Shown: positions 35,218-47,599, counted from the first letter of the stretch. The stretch: 64,000 nt of DNA from Dryococelus australis (GCA_029891345.1 CM057000.1:129617338-129681337), one strand, 5' to 3'. Notes: generated from the letters alone by a model not told the origin. Made by a program: numbers and translations.

Positions 35218-36085
35218 ACAGACACACTCCCTTACTCATTCTCATTCCCTCTCTTTCCCATTCTTTTCCCTCCTCTCTTCTCACTGTCTCCTCTCCCCCT
35301 CTTATCCCCTCACCCTGTTTTTTCTCTCCCCTCTTCCCCCCTCAGCCTGTTTTCCTCTCCCCCTCTTCTCCCCTCATCCTCCCATCCCCTCTTCTCTCCC
35401 CATCCCCTCCTTTTCCTTCTCCCTTTCTCTCTCCCTCTCCTCTCTTCTCTCTCCTTCCCTCTTCTCTTCCTTCCCTCTTCTCTATCCTTCCCTCTTATCT
35501 CCTCTTCCTCTTCTCTCTCCCCTTCCCTCTTCTCTCCCTCTCCCCTTCCCCCTTCTCACCCCTTCCCCCTTCCCTACCCTCTTCTCTCTCCCCTCCCCAA
35601 TTATCTCCCTATCCCCTCTTATCTCCCCTCCCCTATTCCCCTACCTCCCCCCTTTTACCTCTCCCTCCCCTCTTATCTTACCTCCACCTCCCCTTTTCCC
35701 CTACTCTGTTATCTCCCTCCCTCTTTATCTCCCCATCCCCTCTTATCTTCCCTCTTCTTCCCCCTCCCCCTTATACCCCCTCCATTTTATCCCTTCTTCC
35801 CTCCTCTCTTCTCTTTCCCCGTTCACCCTCTTCCATCCTCTCAATTTTCCCTCCCCTTCCTTTCCCCCCATATCTTCCTTTCTCTCCCCTTTCCCTTTCC
35901 CCCTTCTTCTCCTCCATCCCTCTTCCCTCCTCTCTTCTTTCATTCCTGCTCTTGCTTTGCCTTTCTCCCTCTTTCTCCATCCACGCTCCTCCCCTTTTCT
36001 TCTCCTCTTTCTCAACATACACTCCTCTTTCTCCCTCAATTTTTCTTCCATCTCCCACTTTACTCTTCACTCTTTCTCTCTCCAG
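35218..36085. repeat. ~850 bp polypyrimidine tract
   Basis: The plus strand is almost only C and T, in variants of CCCCTCTTCTCTCC, with A rare and G nearly absent. It produces long accidental open frames rich in Pro, Ser and Leu on the plus strand and in Glu, Arg, Lys and Gly on the minus strand. A duplicated CTCTCTCCAGAGAA-AATTGG unit of ~60 bp follows at 36078-36180. Confidence 0.95.
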
Positions 36086-36600
36086 AGAAGAATTGGACTT
36101 AGCATTGGTCAGGTCTGAGCTGCAAACGCCTCTCTCCAGAGAACAATTGGGCTTAGCATTAGTCAGATCTAAGCTGCAAACTCCTCTCTCATTTTGTATA
36201 GCTTTGCTCAGTTCACAGCTTAAAGCTTCCGTAGGACTGTGTAACTAGGCATAGATATCTATTCCAGTGCCGTGAGACTTGAGCTCTATAGCCAAGCCCA
36301 AAACTACTCCTGGGGAGTACAGCATGCAGGCCTATAGTCTTGGTTCAACTTTGAGTGTAACTGACAACATGAACCAGACTACCACAGTGCATTGAGAGGG
36401 GCTACTGAAAGCTTTGTTCCTGAGTGTATGGCAGAAATACAATTAATTATTTATTTTTTAACTCTGTATGTGTGAAGCATATGTGGATGGAAAGTTGGCA
36501 GGCAAAACATTAGGGTTATTGTAAGAAAGTCCCTTTTTTGTTGCAGTGTTTTATACAGATCCCAGTCAATAATCTTTTTGTACCAAGACTACTTTCCTCA

Positions 36601-36985
36601 GGGGGGCCACAGTGGTGTAGTGGTCAGACTACTTTCCTCCCACCAAGGCAAGCTGAGTTTGATTTTCAGTGGGTTTACCTGGATTTTGGTATGTGGGGAA
36701 ACATGGTGGATGTTACCATTAGCTGGTGGATTTTCTCAGGGTGCACTGGTTTCCCCCGGGTCGTGTAGAGGTCTAACTATTGGCCTCCTACCTAGGCGAA
36801 TCAGGTTCGATTCCTGGCGGTGCTGCTCCCTGGTTTTTTCATGTGGGAATCATGCCAAACAATGCTGCTGATTGGTGGGTTTTCTCTGTGATCTCCTGTT
36901 TCCCTTGCCCTTGCATTCCAGCACTATTCTATACTCGCCTCACTTCACCCTCATCGGCTCTCAAGACCTTGATGTTAAGATGACT
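36601..36985 (+). mobile_element. dimeric tRNA-derived SINE
   Basis: Two tRNA-like heads occur in tandem. The first has an A-box-like GTGGTGTAGTGGTCAG at 36612 and a weaker B box GAGTTTGATTTTC. The second has GTCGTGTAGAGGTCTAAC at about 36759 and a consensus B box, GGTTCGATTCC, at 36804-36814. Each is followed by a similar 'GTGGGTTTTCTC' tail. This is the pattern of tRNA-related SINEs transcribed by RNA polymerase III and mobilised by LINEs. There is no clear poly-A tail. It is not a functional tRNA: the acceptor and anticodon stems do not form. Confidence 0.7.
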
Positions 36986-38967
36986 ATGTAGCTGCGCATT
37001 CAATGTCGAGAAGCAATACGTGCGACACTAACATCCACCCTCAGCACTCTCTCATTTCTGCATGCAAGATGTGAAGCATTTCCATCGTGATGCTGTACTG
37101 TGCAAATTCTATATATAGCAGTGGGACTTATTACTTGCGGTGAAAGCCTACATATTAATTACGCCCATATAATCATACTTTTCTCTTACCACTTAGGGAA
37201 ACTGCATAGGCAAGCTTTAAAAATGCAATATTGGACCATTTTCACAAAATTTTTTCCTTTATGAATGCACTTAATGTGATAATAGTAAAAAGATAGTGAC
37301 ATAGATAGTTGTTTTTTACCTTTTCTGCAAAAAGTCATATTTACATAACTTTTATTTACAGAGATACATATATGGTATTTGTGCAAACAACGATTTCACA
37401 GAAAATGTCTCGGTACATAGTCCTCTTTAAGAGCCACCCAAATTTCCTCACTTCTCTCTCTTTCATTCTCTCCTGCCCTTGCAGTTGTTGCATTCTGCCG
37501 CTGCTTCACCATTACGTCCTTTTACCATCACTGGTACTCAAAACCTCAGTGTTAATCACCGACCAAAAACTCTCAGCTCAACGATTTTCCTCAGCATGGC
37601 TCAGGACTGTCTTTACAGTTTAACAGGGGACTACTTCACTGCACCCGTACAACTATATATACTGTCGCAGAGTTTGTAAGCAGATGTTGAGGTAGCTAGT
37701 AAACAAGCAAAGTGACAGTGATGGCTATTGCTTTTGACTGTGTATGGTTTGGCTGGTTAAGGCAGGGGGTGGAGTAGATGGGTTCTAGTCACAAGGAAAA
37801 TCTCGTTCCCTGCTATCTCTTTTTTTTCCCAACGTCATCGCACCTCTCCCTCCCTCCCTTCTGTTACACACAGGTAGTGATTGGATGAAAGCCTACAGTA
37901 GGCTAGTGCCACTTGATGTGTTGTAACTCTACCCTGAAAGATCACATTTTGGTTTGCTGTTGTGGATAGGTTTGTACATTTAAACTCATACTGGGTACTG
38001 TAACGTCATTTCAATTTAAACCTTGGGGAAGCACTGTTTTGTATTTAACTCAAACCGCTCACCATTGCACCTCTTTGTATCAGTGTTGAATTTAGAACTA
38101 CTACCGTAATCAGTGAGGCTAGGTTTATGGGGTACATTTGTGGAACACATTTATTCACAGTGGCATTCACATAGATTAGATTTAGACTGTTGGAGGATCA
38201 CTTGTATAAATTTAAACATTAGTCTATTCAAATCTCAGCGAGGAAAAGTTTTGAAGTTAGGTTTCTAGTTGTTGTAAAGATGGAGTTGGGAAATTACTTA
38301 AGTTTTCAAAAATTGGGAAAATTATTTTTTGGCTTTTAGGCCGAAGGTTTTCTTTCTTTTGTGCTTATTATGTAAGCCATTTTTTATTTTTATTTGTAAC
38401 TATCATTTTAGTGGTGTAAGAACATCACAATAGCAATCCTGAAATGCAAGGTCATATTGAAGGGTAAAAATTTGTGCTATTGTACACAATATTGAACACG
38501 AAAAATGAATAATTCTTTTGTATTGGTTTCAAGGATTTCATGTGTATAGCTGAATAGTGTCTCATGAAAAGAGGAAAATAACATTTGATAACACCAATTG
38601 ATTTTGATAACAAGAAATTTTAGAAAATTCTTTGTGAGAATTGTCATTTCTAGATTCCATCTTCATTTTGGCAATACATTTTTTTTTTGCAATAAGTTAG
38701 TAAATTTAGAGAGTTCATGGTGCTAGTGAATTCAACCCTTCACTTTAAAGTGAAAGGTTTTTACTTGAGATCTCACAGCATTAGGAAATAATATGTTATG
38801 GCTTGCCTTTGTGGCAGTTGAGTTTTTCGTTTTGCAGTATTCTGTATTATCGTTTATGGTATTGCATTATTTTTATGTTAACTTAAAAATGTTACTTTTC
38901 CAGTATGGCAACGTCTTGCCAAATGCTTCGAATACAGCAAATTTATCAGTTTTTTTTTTTCTTTCAG
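36986..38967. other. no recognised gene
   Basis: The region is AT-rich except for a moderate segment at 37430-37900. The short open frames there have no recognisable content. A strong polypyrimidine tract ends the stretch at 38967. Confidence 0.5.
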
Positions 38968-39024
38968 AGAGTGAATGTTACAGAAATGATGAAAAGAGTC
39001 CAGGATGAAATAGCTAAAGTGTAA
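38968..39024 (+). CDS. candidate terminal coding exon of an unknown gene
   Basis: A long T tract ending CTTTCAG at 38967 is a strong splice acceptor. In phase 0 the following 18 codons read RVNVTEMMKRVQDEIAKV and end with TAA at 39022-39024, an amphipathic helix typical of a protein C-terminus. It is followed by ~1.3 kb without splice-like or coding structure and then two AATAAA motifs (40318 and 40325), as expected of a 3' UTR. Upstream exons are not identified. It could also be an alternative last exon of the BTB gene, or chance. Confidence 0.3.
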   Translation, partial: RVNVTEMMKRVQDEIAKV

Positions 39025-41067
39025 ATCAATGTATGTCAAGTCAGATGTCTTCAATGTGTACTGTGTGTACACAGTATGTTTTAGCTTGAAATCATGTGCA
39101 TTTGGCAAGATGCTGCCGTGTTATTTATAGTTTTGTAGATGTGCTTCAGGGAATAGTTAGAAGTTTCTTTACTTAGTATGTGGTGTGATTGTAATTTATG
39201 AATTAATTTTTGTTTGATTACTTGAAGTGGAACTAATTTTATAATTTATTTGTTATAGAGATAGTCTGTGCAGAAGGATCTTTTGTAAATACCAGTTACG
39301 GTATATGTTTTTTAAAGAACTGTTTGTATGCACGTAGCTCTCAACTTAAAGCATCAACAAAGATTTGGTTCTCTAATATATGCATATATAGGTATTAAAA
39401 GCACTCTACTTAAGAACGTGTAGTGTGAAAATGTATGGTTAATAAGATGACTGTTTCTTGCAAAATAGTTGTTAGAATGCGAGATTGGAAGACAAGCCAC
39501 TGTTAAGTTAGTTGTAGAAATGAAATGTCGTTACTGTGCAGTTGTACAGAATTTTTTATAAACATTATTGAATTTCTTGGGTCTCATTTGGGATATAGGC
39601 AAAAATTTGGGCTTTAACTATTTTAGCAAATGTAATTTACTTGCATGAGTCCGTAAATCTGAGCTTTTGTTGGACGTTAAGTATTTAATTACTGTGATCC
39701 CGTTATTGTATTTTCTTGTGTTTTCTAATGTACTGAATGGAAGTTGAAACGTATAGTTAGATTTTAGCATTATATATATTCCTTGTTCAAACATTTTTAT
39801 GGTTTTTTCCCCTTTGTGTTCCTTATTGATCATGTTGCTTCATATTTGCCAGTAGTAAAACATTTTATAGTTACTGCAGTATTTACGTGATATTATTATT
39901 ACTTTTTCATTAAACAAAACTTTTAGTAATATATTGTCTCTAATAATAATTAGAGATACACATCAAATGTACTCAAACTGTGCTGCCAATCATTATATGG
40001 TGTAAATTGTTTGAATGCCTCACTAGAACATTATGTTTGTACAGTAGAATTTCAATAAAAAGTACACAGAGGCTTCAGTTTTATACTTAATGCCAAAAGT
40101 TATACGGAACATGTATGTAATATCACATGTACCAGGGGTTTTAAGGATGTACTTTTAAGTGAAGTACTTGTCAACAAGCGTTCATTGTACTTGTTTGCTC
40201 TTTGATTTTGAACGTGTGAAGAATTTCTCAATTTTTTGTTGTCTTAATGCTTAAATTGTGGGAATTTACTGCCAAGAACTGCTAGTAATAAAGGTGGCAG
40301 TGTTGAATTTTTATGTGAATAAAGAATAAATGCAATTACTACATTAAATTTAAAAGTTGTGAACACATAATACGGTATTCTGGTTACTGATACAAGTTAA
40401 ATAGTCTCTTCAATTTACAGTGTTCCTTAATCATGAGCATGTATTACAGGATGGGCAGTTTCTGGAAAACAGGGAAAAGACAGGGAATTTTGTAGACATA
40501 AAAAAAATGCCAGGGAAATATTTTTAAGAAAACTATTGAAGTGTGTAGTTTGACTCAATTTACGTAAATAATTTTTTCATAAAGAAACGTGTGAAAAATG
40601 TTTTAATTTATTATTCAGCTGATAAGTTAGTAATTACCATTAATGGACATCAATAAACTGTTGCCATCTCTATAGTGCACATTTTTGTGAAATTTTTAAC
40701 ATTCATCTATGAATTTTCATAGGCGAGTTGTACAACATGTACATGTCACAGGTAAAGTGGTTTAATTTATAATTATGTATCTGTAAAACTAGTTATGCTG
40801 GAAATTTTAAGCTTGGTGTATGTCTCATATGTAACTCATTCAGTATATGCTAACGACAGCTTAAAATGCTTCACTCATGATCATTTCAAATTTTTTTACT
40901 ATTCAGCAGCAGTCATGTTACATTTGTTGATGGGTACATTCATATGCCCAAATCTCTGTTACAAAATTCCTATGCTCTGTGTTTATGTTCATTAAGGCAA
41001 ACTTCAATACAAAAGAGTAATTTTTATGCAATTTTTAGTTAAGATTGCAAGTAGGCCGCTAGGCTAC
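39025..41067. other. possible 3' UTR and flank, no ORF
   Basis: The sequence is AT-rich. Up to ~40340 it may be the 3' UTR of the transcript ending at 39024. Nothing else is recognised. Confidence 0.4.
40318..40330 (+). terminator. tandem polyadenylation signals
   Basis: AATAAA occurs at 40318-40323 and again at 40325-40330, downstream of the candidate terminal exon. Confidence 0.35.
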
Positions 41068-41143
41068 TAAAAATTTATAAAAGGACAGGAATTCAAGTAC
41101 TAGCCTGTGAATACTTGAATTCCTGTCCTTTTATATATTTTTA
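41068..41143. repeat. strong hairpin (32 bp arms, 12 nt loop)
   Basis: Positions 41068-41099 pair with 41112-41143, with one mismatch. The core is AAAGGACAGGAATTCAAGTA. The loop is CTAGCCTGTGAA. Confidence 0.9.
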
Positions 41144-41936
41144 TGTAATTTTTCTTAGAGAACGCAGTTTCAAGTTTACAAAATATACCTATATTTGAGA
41201 TAAAACTGTATCATCAACTTTTCTACACCATATCCATTGCTAGATCAAACATCTGACTTCAGGAGTTTTGTTCGCTAACCAGCATTACAGTTTTATTAAG
41301 TATTTACAAGTTACGGTAAACTGCTTACCTTATTCTTTTGAAAGTATGGTATTAAAAACACAACACTCATTGATAGAGAAAGAGATCAAGAAGATTAAAT
41401 GGACTTTGGTATGATCTCATAAAGCTTGAAGATTTATCCCCCCAAGAAATAAGCAGTCGACACTTGCAGTGTGTGTAATGATTTATTTGTAGTTTATCTT
41501 TTTGATCTCTATTTTGGTACTGTACTTAATATTTCACGTAGAAAATCTGTGTGTAGCTGTTTTTGAGCTGAAAGCACTGTAAATGCAGATTAATGATCTA
41601 AAGGAGTCCAGTATGAAATAAGTTATGAACAAAATGTTGATTACTTGCATTCTATGATTATGTCTCCTGTAAGGCCCATGTTAAAATGGTTTTGGTATGT
41701 GATTTTTTTTTGTGGTTATTACAGTTATTTTACTGTGGATTGTTCAAATTTTGGAATGTGGATGAATACTCACTTATTGTAAAAGTTTTTTTTTTTTTTT
41801 TTTTTTGTTTAGTCAACTCTTGTTTTTAGGACCTCTGGAATAGCAACCCTCTCGAAATAACTTTTTTTTTGGGATCCGTGAAAAAAATTAAATTGAAAAT
41901 GTTATTCCAATAAAGGACATCTTTGAAATAACAGTA

Positions 41937-42585
41937 CAGTATAAAACCTCTACATAGGGAACCTCTTTATAACAAACACCTCTCTATAACAAAGTCTTTG
42001 TCTGGTCCAGTCAAAACTGTATATGAGACAATGCATTTTCTACTCTTTATGACAAATTATTTTTCTCTCTTCGGTACAAAAACCTCTCTATAACAAAGAC
42101 TGAAAAGTTTGATTATATTTACTTTCCTTTCCTTTCCTTTTGTGTGTCTTTTTTTTTTTTTTACAGAACTTTTCTTTGAACTGTAAAAAAAATACATTTG
42201 TCACATATTTCAGGTAAAAAAAATAAAATGAACAAACCCCATAATGTTTTTTAACTGGTGCAGTTAACTGTGTGTGCACTAAGTATTTTTTTATCATAAG
42301 ACTTTTCATTACTTATTTAAAATTTAAGGATTTTGCAGATGTTTTGGTTACATAATGTGGCTCCAAACAAAATTATAGTGCCTTTTTTTCTATGGCAATG
42401 GCAATTTATTAATAGTGGCCATAATGTTTTACTGTATAAGTGTTCAAAAGAAAATCATTTAAATAATTTTCTTAAATAAATCAATACAAAAGAACCAATT
42501 CCAGCAGCAATTAGGTTCAAAATTGACTGTCTATAACAAGCACCCAAATCTTTGGTCTTTAGTTGTGTTATACAGAGTTTTACTG
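41937..42585. mobile_element. Tigger/pogo-like MITE
   Basis: The ends are CAGTATAAAACCTC and GAGTTTTACTG, each flanked by TA, as in pogo/Tigger elements. Both subterminal regions carry TCTATAACAAxCACC repeats, which are typical of Tigger ends. The 649 bp interior has no transposase. A related 'GACCTCTGGAATAGCAACCC' segment just upstream (41828) may be part of another decayed copy. Confidence 0.7.
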
Positions 42586-43544
42586 TATTTTTCATAAGAA
42601 CCATGGGAGGTCTTAGAATCGAGAGCTTACTGTAGAGTGTTTGTGCATACAGTACTCCAGTAGAGAAGAATTGAGTATAGCTGTAATTTTAAGTCCAACT
42701 ATAACAAATAATATGTACCTGCTTAATGATAACAGGAAGAATATGTTATTCACTTGGCTTATAAAGCTGCTTATTGATTTCTCTACAGTTATGTTCAAGT
42801 GTTTTGTAGTATTTGAAATTCTGATGAGTGTGTTGAGAATTTTGTGTTTTGGTTTTTGTGTTAGTGTTTGTCCTTAGGTTTATTAGAGAGTCTATATGTG
42901 GATTGTAGAAAATAAAATGTGTTCCTCATGTTTTGCATGAGAAGAAAACATGCAAGTTTGTTTGAGGACATTGTTTCACATATACAGTATGTGTTTACTT
43001 ATCAAGACATCTGTGTAAGTTTGGAGAGTATGAATCTCTTGTTTGTTTGTATTTGGCGCGTAATGTATCTTAATTGTTAAATACATGCCAACTGAGTGAT
43101 GTATTTTGTTGTTTTTTATATTTATACATACCTTAGAGTCGTGTTTCTCATCCTAAAAATTTGTACTCTTTTAAAGTTACAATTTACACAGGCAAATTTT
43201 TACAGTACTGTTAACTTTTGCCAAATTAATGGGCATTAACGAAAAGTTTTGGCCCAAAGTATTTGGTAATGCGAATTGAAACATTCAGACAAATTGAAGA
43301 AGTTAACAGGTGTACGTACATCCTGAAATTAGGATATTAACATGTGAACAGTACAACAGATAATAAATGTGAAAGAAGAAGCAGTTCATTGTTTTATGTA
43401 GGTAAATGCTAATCTCTGGTACCAATAAAACTATTTTTGAAACCGTGAAATATTTAACATATTTATCAAGAAATGTAGTATTCATCATATTTTTTTTAAC
43501 TCTACCAGCATTTGTAGGCTTGGCTACTCTGTGGTTCAAGTATG
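42586..43544. other. no recognised gene
   Basis: This is AT-rich sequence with only short open frames that lack family features. Confidence 0.5.
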
Positions 43545-43952
43545 TATAGGCTGTTCACAGTAAAATGAGCACTTTTGAAAGCCCTGCTTAAGATCTACTT
43601 GTATGCACGTTGTGTTTCTTCTGCCTTATATAATACATATTAACATTGTCGTGGGCCTCGTCACTTTATTCATGCGTCAGCCAAGTGAAACTGTGAAATT
43701 TTTATAAAAGTAAAAATTTTACAAATTTGATCATTTTTACACTTTGATGCATAAAAAACTAACAGAAAGCGAAATGAATAATTTAAGTTATCAGAAATGG
43801 TTACCGGACACTTTTTTTCGACGTTAAGATGGAACTACTTCCCATCCATCATTACCAACTTTACTGGGCGCATGCCATTCAGTGCACCCCAAGGCAGTGA
43901 CTTTTTTCAAAGGTTGATTTGAAAAGTGCTCACTTTATCGTGAACAGCCTTT
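43545..43952. mobile_element. MITE, GTGCTCACTTTA family, long copy
   Basis: The ends are TATAGGCTGTTCACAGTAAA and, at the right, AAAAGTGCTCACTTTATCGTG followed by AACAGCCTTTA. The interior (~330 bp) differs from the short copies at 19461 and 21873, so it is a different internal variant with the same terminal repeats. It is non-coding. Confidence 0.8.
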
Positions 43953-44262
43953 AACAGAATACTCATTAGGCGGGTGTTGGTTTGACTAATCTAATTAAAT
44001 TTACAGTATTTATTGTATTGGTTAGTTTCCCTGCAGTAAAGAAAAGTAATCTTATAAAGTGTTATCAAAGAAACTATTCCCAATAAATCTGTGTTGAGCC
44101 TTGGCCACACGCTTGTTACATAAAAGGGTTAACTCCTGCAAATGGGAACTCCTATCAGTTTATGGTGATGCTTGTCCATGTCTATGGACAATTCATGTTT
44201 ATTAACTTTTACAATTTACTTGTAAAACTATAAATGGGTGTAACACCCTACAATGATAAGGA

Positions 44263-44293
<31 letters not shown>

Positions 44294-45020
44294 CGTGTGC
44301 GTGTGCGCGCGCGCGCGTGCATGTGCATGTGTGCGCGTGTGTGCGTGCGTGCATGTGTGTGCGTGTGTGTGTGTGTGAGAAAGAAATTCTAAGAATATGC
44401 TATTTGGGGTAGGGGGTTGACTCGGCTGTTATTTGCAATTTTATATTTTCATTGACTGTTGTGTTGTTAACACAAACTTGTGATTTTGGAGAGAGCAATT
44501 CTGCAACAGATCAGAATTACTATCAATTCACTTTGCACGTAACTCGCATCACATTACGCTTTCAAGTGTATGTGAAACATGGTCATTTCGTGTGCCATAT
44601 TATGATGCATAGGTAGCATAAGCATGTAAACTTGTATGTTTATTCAAAATGTCGCAAAATGTTTTGTTGTGTTTCAGATTGAAAACTCATAAAATTAAAG
44701 TCATACAGGCGTATCTTTATTATAATTCTTCTGGTGGAAGTTTGGCGTTTGTGATTTATTCAAATTCTAAAAACAAGTAAATGGCCATAACCTTCAGAAT
44801 GAAATAAATCTAGGAGATGCAGAAATGATATTCATAGCTGTGTATATGAAATGAGAGAGGATTACAGTAAATTAAATTGTTTAAATAATGTGTGCTGCAT
44901 TTAAGTTTGTAAGTTGAGGGTAAATATTAAGCTTTATGTACAAGCTCTTTGATACTTGTAAACATAATTTGAAATTTCCCTTGTTGAACTTATAGATTAA
45001 GTAACTGGCTTTGGTTCTGA
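43953..45020. other. no gene; alternating purine-pyrimidine tract
   Basis: It contains (TA)n followed by a mixed GT/GC alternating run at 44263-44378. No protein-like ORF is present. Confidence 0.6.
44263..44378. repeat. (TA)n(GT/GC)n alternating tract
   Basis: About 116 bp of nearly uninterrupted purine-pyrimidine alternation, including a GCGCGCGCGC core; a sequence of the type able to adopt Z-DNA. Confidence 0.95.
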
Positions 45021-46180
45021 TACATTCCCCTTCCTTATTATTTCCACTCCCCTTTGAGAGAGATAAAGAAAGGGAAATAATAAGATGGGTGTCACCTTAA
45101 AAGGGGGGGGGGGGGGTGACAAATAATAACTAGTTTAAAGGTGAACGCTGATTCCGCTCCTAGTATATTACTGTGACTTGGATCCTCCTGAGGTGTCTAA
45201 GGGATGAGTACTAGGTTTGCCTGGCTGGGTCGGGGATTTTCCCATGCTGGAAGATTCGGGATGACACTTTTCTGATCGGGAGACCTTAATAGGAGGAGGG
45301 GAATGAAACCCCAGGGTAAGTTTGATCAAATATGTCTCCCTCCCTGGCATTTTGATCATACTTACCGTGAAGTTGTAAAAAAAAATGACTCTAGTTGTCA
45401 CAAGTTAGCAAAAATAATTATAGAACTGAGTCTAGGTCTATTCTGAGGGACCCAAGATAGGTTTTCATCAATAAGGCTCTGGCCTAGGCAGTTTGTGCAG
45501 GGGAATGAAGTAGAGTGCCACTGTCACTATTTTACAGGAGTTACTCTTGGGTGGTATATGAATGTTAATGAATTCCCCGGCGATGGTGCGAACCTGGCAC
45601 GTGGTGACGAGGGCTCGCAATGATAAGGTAGGGCGGTAGACTCCAGTAATGGCAATGTTGGAGCTGGGGTGGCGATATAATTAACATTATGGCAGGGCCA
45701 AGCAAGGCCGAGTGAAGAGTCACTGCCTTGCCTTACAGCCTCGAATAAGAGTGGGATTCACTGTTGGCTCAAACAATGATTCAGAGATATCCCTAGTTGA
45801 AGTTTCACTGCAGGTTGGTGGAAGTAGAGTTTGATGTGTAACTTCTAATTCTCTTTGTAAGGCCTGTATGGCTAATCTACCACGCTCACTGAATATATAC
45901 CAAGTGTGTAAGAGCTAACGCCCCTGAACGCCAGGTGAGAATACCCAAGCCCCCCTGGGTCCGGTCCTGATTACTGACTGGGACCAAGGTAATGGATATG
46001 TAGACTACCTTTGATCCTGGGTTTGCATCTTGTTGTAGGACAATCGGCCCGGGTTGTTTCTTGGGTATTCCTGGTCTTGTGCAGACAATTAAATACTATT
46101 CCGGCCTTTTTAGGCCTTTTCAACCTGGGAATAACCAAGAACGTTCGGTTTGCCAGTACCTATCAGTGGGAGTTTTTAAT
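45021..46180 (-). repeat. Gypsy-2 LTR, left copy (3' LTR)
   Basis: It shares long segments with 55843-56975, for example GGTGTCTAAGGGATGAGTAC, AAGATTCGGGATGACACTTT and CTGATCGGGAGACC. A G run at 45103 is specific to this copy. The right boundary is approximate. Confidence 0.85.
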
Positions 46181-47599
46181 GGAATTAGAGCCAATAATGT
46201 TCTTACCATTTATTACTGAAATTAATTTTGGGTTGATAAAGTAAGTCAACAAGGATTATCAGTTTGCAAGTACATATTTCATTTATACGCCTTGAGAGGT
46301 ACAGTGGGATGTGTAGCTCTTCACAAAGGCTAATGTTATGGCCGGCGAAGGCAAACTGCTTATAAAAAGAGAGAAAAAAATGTAATTATTGACATTTTTA
46401 GAATTTACACTATTCTTAAAGCAGGGGAGGGGGGCATGACCTGCTACCATCAATTTTGAAAGGATAGTACTTTCTAGGTAGGGAACAGGTGGGGATATCA
46501 AGATACCTCTGGATGCTGCAGCGAAGGCTTCCTGCGGATTTGATTCCTGCGGCATCGGAGACCGTCAAGAGTCTTATCCCAGAGACTTCACTACGGTGAC
46601 CTCTGCACTGGTGGTCAGGAACCCTGAATTAGATCAGCTCAAGTATTTGCAGACTATGAGGTCAGGGTGACACCCAGTTCCCCTGCTGGTGCTCTCAGCC
46701 TTGTACAAGGTAGGAAGGCCGGCGACTGTCCTAAACTGCGGTTTGGCTCCTCCTCATATACAAAAAATGTTGTCTGTCGGAGGGGTATGGGGATGGCTAG
46801 CCTCACTTCAAGGGGGTTGTTTTAATCCTGCTTGTGGGCAGCACCACCCGTTTCTTGTCTCCTCTGCAGGAGACTGTGGCAGCAATGGCGAACTTGTAGG
46901 CAGGGAGCGGCCCTCCTGCAGCATCCGTTGGAACTCGCTTCTCCGATATCAGTGTGTTGTTGACTTGGCAAAGAGTACAATTTATCAGGCGGGAAATGGG
47001 CGACCGCATGGCGGCTATGGGTAGACAGTACAATTTCAAATAATCACCACATGTCTGTAATTGCTCACTAGGCTGGGAGCAATTCTGTTGGCACGTGATT
47101 AATTAAACTGCAGCTGTATGACTGTGTGACTCTATGATGGGACAAAGTCGTAATTTAGTGTGTGCATGTCCAATGCGTAGGAATGCACCATGCTTCAATC
47201 GCCCACCCTCTAAAACAATGTAGACCCATCTTCGAGTGAAGAAAAATGTAGTGCTTCAAGTGGTGTAGATTCCCTCTGGGTGAATTCTCATGGCTGAATG
47301 TTTAGTTGGAACTCTGGCCTAGCGCCTCTTCTGTGCGTGCGCTGCCTGTTCTGTATGTGGGGCGCGTTATCTCTCGGCCCCTGTGATGTCTGGCTTGTGT
47401 CTCCAGGGTAACAATCTCATCCCCCTCTCCATCCTTCGCTTTCTCTCTCTCTGTCTCTCTCTTCCCCTCCGCTGCAGCAGCGGGTAGGCTCGTGTCAGCT
47501 GACGGGCTGGTTCTTCGCTTCACGTGGGAGAAAAGAGCGAGGTTGGGAAGCAGGAACAGGTCACACATTTTATGAAATTTTTCTACGTGTTTATGTTAT
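46181..47599. other. internal Gypsy-2 region, unassigned
   Basis: The sequence is GC-moderate, with several short open frames on both strands, none resembling pol. A Ser/Glu/Arg-rich frame at 47568-47302 (minus) derives from a CTCT-rich stretch. Confidence 0.4.

Noticed and set aside
35743-36070. Glu/Arg/Lys/Gly-rich open frames on the minus strand
   Set aside because: They are the complement of the same polypyrimidine tract; low complexity, not genes.
35064-36248. Open frames of 394 and 309 codons on the plus strand
   Set aside because: They come from the C/T-only tract, which lacks stop codons in these frames. The product is low-complexity Pro/Ser/Leu with no domain.
36601-36830. tRNA gene at the A/B-box pairs
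   Set aside because: No acceptor-stem pairing or anticodon arm. The tandem heads and shared tails fit a SINE better.
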